A DNA stretch of 64,000 nucleotides. Origin: JAGWRI01 sp035700805 (lineage in GTDB: Bacteria; Gemmatimonadota; Gemmatimonadetes; Gemmatimonadales; Gemmatimonadaceae). Under the pieces are notes generated by a model. The model was not told the DNA's origin and did no database searches. It worked only from the letters and a program-made list of their open reading frames with translations. Positions 50,931 to 59,765 of this stretch are shown here, in pieces. Made by a program: the position numbers and the translations under genes. Location of the stretch: positions 21,700-85,699 of the forward strand of contig DASSOG010000060.1 in NCBI GenBank assembly GCA_035700805.1. The letters are read 5' to 3'. The stretch's first letter is position 1. The number at the start of each line of letters is the position of its first letter.

Positions 50931-52273
50931 GCGAGGGCGTCCGGGTCCTCATTGCGGAGGATGAGGCGCGACTGGCCGAGATCCTGGCCTCGTACCTCAT
51001 GGGCCGGGGCTACGTGGTGCAAGTCACGTCCAACGGTCGGCTGGCCCTGGAGGCCATGCGCAACGAGGCGTTTGACGTCGCGCTGCTGGACATCGTGATG
51101 CCGGAGATGGACGGTCTGGAGGTGATGCGCCAGGTGCGTGAGGACCCGGCTCCCCCCGAGATCATCATCATCACCGGCAACGGCACCATCGACAACGCCA
51201 TCACGGCCATGAAGCTCGGCGCCTACGACTACATGACCAAGCCGTACCGGATGGCCGAGATTGACGTGCTGGTGCACCGTGCGTGGGAAAAGCGGCAGCT
51301 CGCGCGCGAGAACCAGTTCCTGCACCAGCGGCTGTCGCGCATTGATGGCGCGCCCGTGGTGCAGACCCGGTACGCGCCCATGCAGGCGTTGCTCGAGGTC
51401 ATCCAGAAGGCGGCACCCAGCGATGCGCCCATCCTCATCACCGGGGAATCGGGCACCGGCAAGGACCTGCTGGCGCGGGCCGTGCACCACCTCTCGGGGC
51501 GGCCGGGCCCGTTTGTGGACCTCAACTGCGCCATGCTCTCCGACCAGAACCTGGAGACGGAACTGTTCGGGTATGAGCGCGGCGCCTTTGCGGGGGCCAC
51601 CGAGCGCAAGCTCGGCTTCCTGGAGATGGCCACCACCGGGACGCTCCACATGGACGAGGTGAGCGAGCTGGAGCCGCGCATGCAGGGACGCCTGCTCCGC
51701 GCGCTGGAGCACGGCAGCTACTTTCGCACGGGCGGCATGCAGCGCGTGGAGATCCATACGCGCCTGATCACGGCCACCAACCGCGACCTGGATGAACGCG
51801 TGGCCGCCGGCAAGTTCCGCGCGGACCTGCTGTATCGCATCAACACCGTCACCGTCGCGCTGCCGCCGCTGCGCGAACGCCGGGTGGACATCCCGTTGCT
51901 GGCTGCCCACTTCCTGGAACGCTTCCGCGGGCCGGCCGCGCCTGCGCTTTCCCCCGACGCCGTGGAGATGCTGCAGGCCTACGAGTGGCCCGGCAACATC
52001 CGCGAACTGCGCAACGTCATCGAGCGCGCCCTGCTACTGCACCGCGGCACGCTGCTCACCGCCGCCGACCTTCCCATCACGCAGGCCAAGCCGGCCGCCG
52101 GACTTCCGGGAACGCGAATGTCGCTGGCGGCGCTCGAGCGGCGACACATCGAGGCGGTGCTGGCCCACATGAACTGGCACCAGGGGCAGGCGGCCGACGT
52201 CCTCGGCATCTCGCCCAAGACCCTGTACCGGAAGATCCGCGAGTACGGACTCGCGCGACCGAGGCGCGCCTGA
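50921..52273 (+). CDS. NtrC-type response regulator with altered GAFTGA loop
   Basis: 450 residues. Seen: receiver domain with Asp57 in LLDIVMPEMDG and Lys107 in MTKPY; AAA+ domain with Walker A GESGTGK (175-181), Walker B TLHMDEV (241-247), FRADLLYRIN; and a C-terminal Fis-type helix-turn-helix (about 405-445). The sigma-54 contact loop reads GAFAGA (221-226) instead of GAFTGA. ATG at 50921 is preferred since GGAGGG lies six bases upstream; an in-frame ATG at 50915 touches that site. Partner of the PAS kinase. Whether it still works with sigma-54 is doubtful. Confidence 0.88.
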   Translation: MTEGEGVRVLIAEDEARLAEILASYLMGRGYVVQVTSNGRLALEAMRNEAFDVALLDIVMPEMDGLEVMRQVREDPAPPEIIIITGNGTIDNAITAMKLGAYDYMTKPYRMAEIDVLVHRAWEKRQLARENQFLHQRLSRIDGAPVVQTRYAPMQALLEVIQKAAPSDAPILITGESGTGKDLLARAVHHLSGRPGPFVDLNCAMLSDQNLETELFGYERGAFAGATERKLGFLEMATTGTLHMDEVSELEPRMQGRLLRALEHGSYFRTGGMQRVEIHTRLITATNRDLDERVAAGKFRADLLYRINTVTVALPPLRERRVDIPLLAAHFLERFRGPAAPALSPDAVEMLQAYEWPGNIRELRNVIERALLLHRGTLLTAADLPITQAKPAAGLPGTRMSLAALERRHIEAVLAHMNWHQGQAADVLGISPKTLYRKIREYGLARPRRA

Positions 52274-52276
52274 CCC

Positions 52277-52945
<669 letters not shown>

Positions 52946-52968
52946 GCCGGTCCGCCCCGGCCCCGCCG

Positions 52969-54498
52969 ATGTACAGCACCCGCACCCGCCTCACCGCCGC
53001 CTTCGCCGGCCTGCTGCTCGGCACGATGCTCGTATTCGGCGCCGCGCTCTACCTGGCGCGCCGCGCCGAGGGGCAGGATGAACTGCGCGGCGTGGCAAGC
53101 GCGCAGGCCCGGCGCGTGATCGACGCATTGACGGCCGCGCGCGCCAGCGGGCAGGAACTCACCATCATCGCCGCCAATCCGCTCAACGGGCCGGCCACCC
53201 GGGCCACGCCCACGATGCTCCTGATCCTGACGCGGCTGCCCGGCTACTTCCTGGTGGCGGACGTGCAGGGCCGCCTGCTCTACTCGTCTGTCGGGCTGCG
53301 GCTGCTGCCCCAGGCTGACCAGGACGCCGTGTACATCGCCGGGCTGCAGCTCAGCTCGGGCGCGGACACCGTCGCCACGCTCTCCGCCGAGAGTTCCATC
53401 GGGCCGGTGCTGGTCATGGCGATGAGCGATACGGCCGTGGGTCCCGGCATCTCCCGCGTGATCGCGGCCGTGCCTACCAGCAGCGTGGAACTCGCGCCGC
53501 AACTCCTGATGGTCACCATGGTCGCGGTCGCGCCGCTGGTGCTGCTCATGTCCCTGCTGGCCGCGTACATGGTGGCGGGTCGGGCCTTCAAGCCCGTGGA
53601 CCTGCTCATCAACGAAGTGGAGGCCATTGTGGACGGCCGCAGCCTGCACCGACGCCTGCCCACCGACGCCGCCGATGATGAACTGGGCCGGCTGGCCGAG
53701 ACCCTCAACCGGATGATGGCGCGCCTGCAGGTTTCGTTCGGGGCGTTGCGGCGCTTCACGGCGGACGCCAGCCACGAACTCAAGACCCCGCTGGCCGTGC
53801 TCCGCGCGGATATCGAGCGCGCCACCCATCCCGGCACCGGCGAAGGGGATCGCTGGGTGGCGCTCGAAGAGGCGCTGCAGGAGATCACGCGCATGGCGGA
53901 CCTGGTGGACAGCCTGCTCACCCTGGCGCGCGCCGACGAGGGGCGGTTCGACCTGCATCGCGCCCCCGAGCACCTGGAGCCCATCGTGCGCGACGTGGCC
54001 GAAACGGCGTCCATCCTCGGCGAGAACGCCGGTATCAGCGTCACGCTGCCGCTGGTGGAGGACGGCGTGGTGCTGGGCGACGCGGCGCGCCTGCGCCAGC
54101 TCTTCCTGAACCTCGTGACCAACGCCATCAAGTACACCGGGGCCGGGGGGCGCGTGGAGATGACGCTGAGCCACCGCAACAACAACTCCATCGCCGTGGC
54201 GGTGCGTGACACCGGCATGGGCATCTCGGCGGCCGACCTCCCGCACGTGTTCGAGCGGTTCTGGCGGGTGGACCGGGTGCGCTCGCGGGCGGCGCAACGC
54301 GGCGGGTTCGGGCTGGGACTCGCCATTGCGCAGTGGATCGTGCAGGCGCACGGCGGCACGCTTACGGTGCAGTCCCGTCTGGGGCGCGGCAGCGTGTTCA
54401 CGGTGCTGCTCCCCATGCTGGTGGAGGGCGACGGGACGGCTGCCACGGTCCCCGGGACCGCGGATCCGCAAGAGGACAGGCCGGTTACAAATTCCTGA
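52969..54498 (+). CDS. Membrane sensor histidine kinase (HAMP, CusS-like)
   Basis: 509 residues. Seen: two membrane helices (about 9-30 and 177-203) flanking a periplasmic sensor of about 145 residues, a HAMP linker, HisKA with His269 in FTADASHELKTPLAVL, and an ATPase domain (NLVTNAIKYTG, DTGMGISAADLPHVFERFW, GFGLGLAIA). The layout resembles metal or envelope-stress kinases, but no metal-binding motif is seen. Cognate to the OmpR-type regulator before it. Confidence 0.9.
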   Translation: MYSTRTRLTAAFAGLLLGTMLVFGAALYLARRAEGQDELRGVASAQARRVIDALTAARASGQELTIIAANPLNGPATRATPTMLLILTRLPGYFLVADVQGRLLYSSVGLRLLPQADQDAVYIAGLQLSSGADTVATLSAESSIGPVLVMAMSDTAVGPGISRVIAAVPTSSVELAPQLLMVTMVAVAPLVLLMSLLAAYMVAGRAFKPVDLLINEVEAIVDGRSLHRRLPTDAADDELGRLAETLNRMMARLQVSFGALRRFTADASHELKTPLAVLRADIERATHPGTGEGDRWVALEEALQEITRMADLVDSLLTLARADEGRFDLHRAPEHLEPIVRDVAETASILGENAGISVTLPLVEDGVVLGDAARLRQLFLNLVTNAIKYTGAGGRVEMTLSHRNNNSIAVAVRDTGMGISAADLPHVFERFWRVDRVRSRAAQRGGFGLGLAIAQWIVQAHGGTLTVQSRLGRGSVFTVLLPMLVEGDGTAATVPGTADPQEDRPVTNS

Positions 54499-54613
54499 CC
54501 TGCGATTCATCGATTCTTAATCTGGCGGCCATTCCGCCCTCATGTACGGGGTGTAGCTTATCGACGCGTAAGTGGACTGGGTTCGTCTTCCCCAAGCCGG
54601 ATTGACGAGGAAC

Positions 54614-55330
54614 ATGTTCAAGAACCTGATCGAATCGAAACCCAAGAAGCAGAAGTCTGCCGGCAGCGCGCTGATCAGTCTGGTCATCCACACGGTGATC
54701 ATCACTGCGGCGGTATACGGCACGTTGCAGGCCGGGCAGAAGATGGCAAAGCCCAAGGCCACGAACGTCGAGTTCGTGAAGATGGAAAAGAAGGAGCCGC
54801 CTCCGCCGCCAAAGCGGACGGCCCCTCCGCCGCCCAACGTCACGGTCAAGCCGCCGCCGCCCAAGGGATTCCAGGTGCTGTCGGCGCCGATCAAGATCCC
54901 TGACGTGCTGCCCAAGATCGACCTTTCCAAGAGCGTCACGAACGCCGCGGACTTTACGGGTCAGGGCGTGGCGGGCGGTATTGCCAAGGGCGTCGAGGGT
55001 GGCGTGGCCCCGCCGAACGAGGACAACGCCTACTACTCGTACCAGGTGGAGAAGCAGGTGGAGATGCGGCAGGGCAACCCCCCGCCGCACTATCCCGACA
55101 TTCTCCGCTCGGCCAACGTGCAGGGCGAGGTGATCGCGCAGTTCATCGTGGATACCGACGGTCGCGCCGACATGAGTTCGTTCAAGGTGATCAAGTCGTC
55201 GCACGAGCTGTTCACGCAGGCGGTCAAGGACATCCTCAAGCAGTACCGGTTCAACGCCGCCGAGATCGGCGGCAAGAAGGTGAAGCAGCTCGTGCAGCAA
55301 GCGTTCCAATTCAACCTGAACGGTCGCTGA
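54614..55330 (+). CDS. tonB: TonB energy transducer
   Basis: 238 residues. Seen: an N-terminal membrane helix (about 19-36), a proline-rich stretch (PPPPPKRTAPPPP), and a C-terminal TonB domain (about 150-238; YPDILRSANVQGEVIAQFIVD, IKSSHELFTQAVKDILKQYRF). It links inner-membrane ExbBD to outer-membrane receptors for iron or glycan uptake. GAGGA lies just before the ATG. The 115-base spacer upstream has TAGCTTAT-like elements but no promoter I trust. exbB, exbD, exbD follow in order. Confidence 0.9.
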   Translation: MFKNLIESKPKKQKSAGSALISLVIHTVIITAAVYGTLQAGQKMAKPKATNVEFVKMEKKEPPPPPKRTAPPPPNVTVKPPPPKGFQVLSAPIKIPDVLPKIDLSKSVTNAADFTGQGVAGGIAKGVEGGVAPPNEDNAYYSYQVEKQVEMRQGNPPPHYPDILRSANVQGEVIAQFIVDTDGRADMSSFKVIKSSHELFTQAVKDILKQYRFNAAEIGGKKVKQLVQQAFQFNLNGR

Positions 55331-55398
55331 TCCATACACTCGCGGCCGCGTAGAATGCGGTCGTCCACGCCGTACCCCACACTGGAGCTCGACGAATC

Positions 55399-56139
55399 AT
55401 GAACGTCTCGATGCTTGGTCTCTGGAACTCCATGGGCTGGTTTGCCAAGGGCATTGTGTTCGTCCTGGCCGCCATGTCCGTGTACTCGCTCACCGTCATG
55501 GCCTCCAAGTGGTGGGCCCTGCGTCGTGCGCAAAAGGAAACGATCAAGTTTGCGCCGGAGTTCTCGCAGTTCCTGGAGGAGGACAACCTCACCGAAGCCA
55601 TCAACCTGGCCGAGAGCTACAAGAAGTCGCACGTGGCCCTGGTGCTGGGGGGCGCCCTGAGCGAGGTGAAGCCGCTCATCCAGGACGGCTCCGTGACCGT
55701 GGCCGACATCAACTCGGCCGAGCGGGCAGTGGAGCGCAACATGCTGCTGGAAATCACCAACCTGAAGCGCGGGCTGGCCGTGCTGGCCACCACGGGTTCC
55801 ACGGCGCCGTTCGTCGGACTGCTGGGCACCACCATGGGTATCGTGAACGCGTTCCAGTCCATGGCGACGTCCGGTTCCGGCGGTCTGGCCGCCATCGGCG
55901 GCGGCATTTCCGAGGCCCTGGTCACCACGGCCTTCGGCCTCCTGGTCGCCATTCCGGCGGTGTGGGCGTACAACTACTTCACAACCAAGATTGACAACCT
56001 GACATCTGAAATGATGTATGTGTCCAAGGAAATGATCGACTACCTGATCAAGGGTGTGTCGGGCGAGTTCGGCCGGTCGCGGTTCACCCGCGAGTTCAAC
56101 GCCGCCAGCACGTCCGCCGGCGCCCCGATCAAGCAGTAG
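55399..56139 (+). CDS. exbB: ExbB/TolQ-type proton channel
   Basis: 246 residues with three membrane helices. Seen: ERAVERNMLLEITNLKRGLAVLATTGSTAPFVGLLGTTMGIVNAF, the MotA/TolQ/ExbB signature, and GGISEALVTTAFGLLVAIPAVWAYNYF. Forms the proton channel with ExbD. GGAG sits about 12 bases ahead of the ATG. Lies between tonB and two exbD genes. Confidence 0.93.
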   Translation: MNVSMLGLWNSMGWFAKGIVFVLAAMSVYSLTVMASKWWALRRAQKETIKFAPEFSQFLEEDNLTEAINLAESYKKSHVALVLGGALSEVKPLIQDGSVTVADINSAERAVERNMLLEITNLKRGLAVLATTGSTAPFVGLLGTTMGIVNAFQSMATSGSGGLAAIGGGISEALVTTAFGLLVAIPAVWAYNYFTTKIDNLTSEMMYVSKEMIDYLIKGVSGEFGRSRFTREFNAASTSAGAPIKQ

Positions 56140-56172
56140 CCGGTCGCTTTCTCCGACGCATAGGAGGTTCGC

Positions 56173-56657
<485 letters not shown>

Positions 56658-56658
<1 letters not shown>

Positions 56659-57098
56659 TGTCCATGTCCGCTGGTGGCGGCGGTGGGCTCAACAACGAGC
56701 CCAACGTCACGCCCTTCATTGACGTGCTCCTGGTGCTGCTCATCACCTTCATGGCAGCGTTGCCGAGCATGCGGAAGGCTATCGACCTGCAGATGCCGGA
56801 CCCCAATCCGCAGGTGGCGACGGCCAACGCGAAATCCGACCAGATCGTGCTGGAAGTCGGGGAAAACGGCTGTTACGCCATCAACACCAAGGTTGTCCCG
56901 CGCGCTGATCTCCCTCAGGAGTTGCACAGCGTGTACGACGGGCGCCCCACGAAGATCATCTTCATCAAGGGCGATCCCAAGGTGAAGGTGCAGACCGTGA
57001 TGGATGCCATGGACGTCGCGCGTGGGGCTGGCGTCCTGGTCATCGGCATCCCGCCCAAGGACACGCCAGGCTCCGAGACCAAGGGTACCTGCGGCTAG
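56658..57098 (+). CDS. exbD: ExbD/TolR-type subunit, second copy
   Basis: 146 residues. Seen: NVTPFIDVLLVLLITFMAALP with the conserved Asp, then a periplasmic domain ending in a Cys near the terminus (KGTCG); the only other Cys is in NGCYAI. The pair differs enough in the periplasmic part to suggest separate partners. Followed by a strong hairpin terminator. Confidence 0.9.
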
Positions 57099-57124
57099 CA
57101 CGCCACCGCAGCGCAGGACGGTGC

Positions 57125-57162
57125 ATACGACGGACGAACCCTTCGGGGTGCGTCCGTCGTAT
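57125..57162 (+). terminator. Terminator hairpin after exbD
   Basis: A 12-bp stem (atacgacggacg / cgtccgtcgtat), one A-G mismatch, then accc/gggt closing on TTCG. tactttc follows. It separates the exb genes from the second TonB gene. Confidence 0.8.
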
Positions 57163-57217
57163 TACTTTCGGGCGGCGGGCCCGCTCTTCGCGCGCCCCGC
57201 CCGGCCACCCGGCACCG

Positions 57218-58060
57218 ATGACATTGCCCAATCCCGTCCCCACCGCTCCGTCGCAACGCAAGCGGCCGGCGTACCGAGTGCCCCTGGGGCTCCCCAGGCG
57301 GCGTGAAGACCGCCGGGGCGGGGCCGTCGTGTCCCTGCTGTTCCACCTGCTCCTCATCTACCTGCTGGTGACGCCCTTCATGACACACCACCCGATCACC
57401 GAGGTGGCGCAGGGGGCCGGCGGCAGCGGACCCGCCGGGGGAGGCGGTGGCGGAAGCGGCGGCACGGGCGGGCAGCTGCGCGCGAGTCGGGATCGGGTGC
57501 AGTATGTCGCGATGGCGCCGGTGCCCAAAGTGCCGCCGCCGCCGACGGTCGTCCCCCGCGAGAAGGCCGCCGTTGTGTTGCCCAAGGCGGTGATCACGCC
57601 GCAGGCCGTGACGGCGATGCCCACGCTCACGGCGGCCATCCTGCCGCCGGCGAAGGTGGCGTCCATCGCGGGCGTTGGCGGTGGTTCGGGCACCGACGGC
57701 AGTCGGGGGAATGGGCCGGGGAGTGGCGGCGGGGTGGGGGCCGGTGTGGGCACCGGGCGTGGCTCCGGCGTCGGGCCGGGCACGGGCGGCGGGGGCCAGG
57801 CCAACTATCCGCCGCAGCCCATCGAGGTGTTCCTGCCACCCTATCCCATTCCCGACAACGTGAAGGGCTTTCACCTGGTGGCCGAGTTCGACGTGGACTC
57901 CACCGGCAAGGTGCTGAGCATGGACTTCACGCCCACGCCCAACCGCGGGTACAACCGCCGGCTGGCGGAGGTGTTCCGGGGGTTCCGATTCCGCCCCGGA
58001 ACCACGCCCGACGGGACGCCCATCCGCATGAAGGCGCAGGTGGTGGTGGACCTCTACTGA
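57218..58060 (+). CDS. Second TonB-family protein, glycine-rich
   Basis: 280 residues. Seen: a basic N-terminus with one membrane helix (about 36-54), a long low-complexity Gly/Ser/Pro segment (about 66-200) in place of the usual Pro-Lys/Glu linker, and a C-terminal TonB-like domain (about 215-280; FHLVAEFDVDSTGKVLSMDF). No Shine-Dalgarno. Lies behind its own terminator boundary, so it is probably expressed apart from tonB-exbBD. May be an alternative transducer using the same ExbBD. Confidence 0.75.
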   Translation: MTLPNPVPTAPSQRKRPAYRVPLGLPRRREDRRGGAVVSLLFHLLLIYLLVTPFMTHHPITEVAQGAGGSGPAGGGGGGSGGTGGQLRASRDRVQYVAMAPVPKVPPPPTVVPREKAAVVLPKAVITPQAVTAMPTLTAAILPPAKVASIAGVGGGSGTDGSRGNGPGSGGGVGAGVGTGRGSGVGPGTGGGGQANYPPQPIEVFLPPYPIPDNVKGFHLVAEFDVDSTGKVLSMDFTPTPNRGYNRRLAEVFRGFRFRPGTTPDGTPIRMKAQVVVDLY

Positions 58061-58133
58061 GGTCCCGCGCGCGACGGGCGTTCACGGGATAATCGGCGGC
58101 TGCAAACCCTTCCGTCGGATGCGCGCAACACGT

Positions 58134-58141
58134 TATCTTTG
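58134..58141 (+). promoter_or_regulatory. Candidate -7 element ahead of the APC permease gene
   Basis: TATCTTTG is an exact TAnnTTTG box, 68 bases before the ATG, in a 149-base spacer. TTCCG lies 19-20 bases upstream in place of the usual TTTG. The predicted leader is about 65 bases. Confidence 0.45.
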
Positions 58142-58209
58142 CACGGCTTCCCGCCTTCTGGACGCCCGGCGTTTCCTGCGCCTGCCTCCCTGCTTCCATC
58201 GGATCCTGC

Positions 58210-59724
58210 ATGTCCCAAGTGACCGCCCAACACGACGAGTCATCGGCGCAGCCACAATCCGGATTTGTAAAGGCCATCACCCTTACCGACGCCACGATGC
58301 TGGTGGCGGGGGCGATGATCGGCTCCGGCATTTTCATTGTGTCGGCCGACATGGGGCGGGCGGTGGGGTCGCCGGGGTGGCTGCTGGTGGCCTGGTTGCT
58401 TACGGGCGTGATGACGGTGCTGGGGGCGCTCACCTACGGGGAGCTCGCGGCCATGTTTCCGCGGGCGGGCGGCCAGTACATCTTTTTGCGTGAGTCCTTC
58501 AACCCCCTCGTGGGGTTTTTGTACGGATGGACCCTGTTTGCCGTGATCCAGACCGGCACGATCGCGGCGGTGGGCGTGGCCTTCGGGAAGTTCCTGGGCG
58601 TGCTGGCGCCCAGCGTCTCGCCCACGCTGTACGGGTGGTTTCCCAGCGCGTCCATGTGCGTGTCGTGGCTGGGCTGCGCGGATCCCTCGCAGGCCATCGA
58701 CTTCGGGCTCTCGCCGCAGCGGCTGATTGCGCTGGTGTCCATCGTCCTGCTGACGTGGATCAACCTGCGCGGGGTGCGCGAGGGCAAGTTCGTCCAGACT
58801 TCGCTGACCATCGTGAAGACGGGCGTGCTCTTCCTGCTCATGGGGCTGGGGCTCACGATCGGGCGGAACGCCAGCGCGCTCACGGCGAACTTTGGCGGTG
58901 GCAACTTCTGGGGCCACGTGGACATGAACTTCGCGTGGGTCGTGGCGTTTGGCGCGGCGTTCGTGGGTTCGCTCTTCTCGAGCGACGCGTGGAACAACGT
59001 GACCTTCGCGGCGGCCGAGGTGAAGGACCCGCAGCGCAACCTGCCCAGGGCGCTGATCATGGGCACCGGGCTCGTGACGCTGCTCTATTTCCTGACCAAC
59101 GTCTCGTACCTGAGCGTGCTGCCGTTTCACGGGGACCCGGCCGGCGCGAATGTGCTGGCGCGCGGCATTACCGCGGCCACGCAGGATCGCGTGGGTACGG
59201 CGGCCATGGAGCAGATGTTCGGGAGCGCCGGCGGCACGCTGATGGCCATTGGCATCCTGATCTCCACGTTCGGGTGCATGAACGGGCTCATCCTGGCGGG
59301 CGCGCGCGTGTATTACGCCATGGCGCGTGACCGGCTCTTCTTCCGCGCGGCGGGGGTGTTGAGCGCCCGGCACGTGCCGGCGGTGGGGCTCGTCCTGCAG
59401 CTCGTGTGGACCGGCATCCTCTGCCTGAGCGGCACCTATGGCCAGCTCCTGAACTATGTGATTTTTGCGAATCTCGTATTCTATGTGCTCACCACCGCCG
59501 GGCTGTTCGTCCTCCGGCGCAAGCGGCCGGACGCGGAGCGGCCGTACCGCGTGGTGGGGTATCCGTTGGTTCCCGCGTTGTACCTGGCCATGGCGGCCAC
59601 GGTGATGTTGTTGATCCTGCTCTCGCCGCATTCGCGCACCGAGGCCGTGTCGGGCCTGGTGATCGTCGCGATCGGCATTCCCGTGTATTTCCTCTGGCGT
59701 CGCGTGGAGCAGCCCAAGGCATGA
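58210..59724 (+). CDS. APC-superfamily amino acid permease
   Basis: 504 residues, about twelve spans. Seen: TLTDATMLVAGAMIGSGIFIVSADM, the first-helix APC motif, YGELAAMFPRAGGQYIFLRE, NNVTFAAAEVKDPQRNLPRALIMG, and RVVGYPLVPALYL near the end. Imports or exchanges amino acids; substrate not readable. Its stop forms ATGA with a start in the frame of the pyrophosphatase gene. Confidence 0.88.
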   Translation: MSQVTAQHDESSAQPQSGFVKAITLTDATMLVAGAMIGSGIFIVSADMGRAVGSPGWLLVAWLLTGVMTVLGALTYGELAAMFPRAGGQYIFLRESFNPLVGFLYGWTLFAVIQTGTIAAVGVAFGKFLGVLAPSVSPTLYGWFPSASMCVSWLGCADPSQAIDFGLSPQRLIALVSIVLLTWINLRGVREGKFVQTSLTIVKTGVLFLLMGLGLTIGRNASALTANFGGGNFWGHVDMNFAWVVAFGAAFVGSLFSSDAWNNVTFAAAEVKDPQRNLPRALIMGTGLVTLLYFLTNVSYLSVLPFHGDPAGANVLARGITAATQDRVGTAAMEQMFGSAGGTLMAIGILISTFGCMNGLILAGARVYYAMARDRLFFRAAGVLSARHVPAVGLVLQLVWTGILCLSGTYGQLLNYVIFANLVFYVLTTAGLFVLRRKRPDAERPYRVVGYPLVPALYLAMAATVMLLILLSPHSRTEAVSGLVIVAIGIPVYFLWRRVEQPKA

Positions 59725-59765
59725 GCCCCACGCGTCGTCGTCTGTCACCCTGGAGAATGACCCCA

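Noticed and set aside
50870..50937. CRISPR or other mobile repeat array
   Set aside because: 17-base period without spacers, confined to one gene junction and explained by coding and ribosome-site structure.
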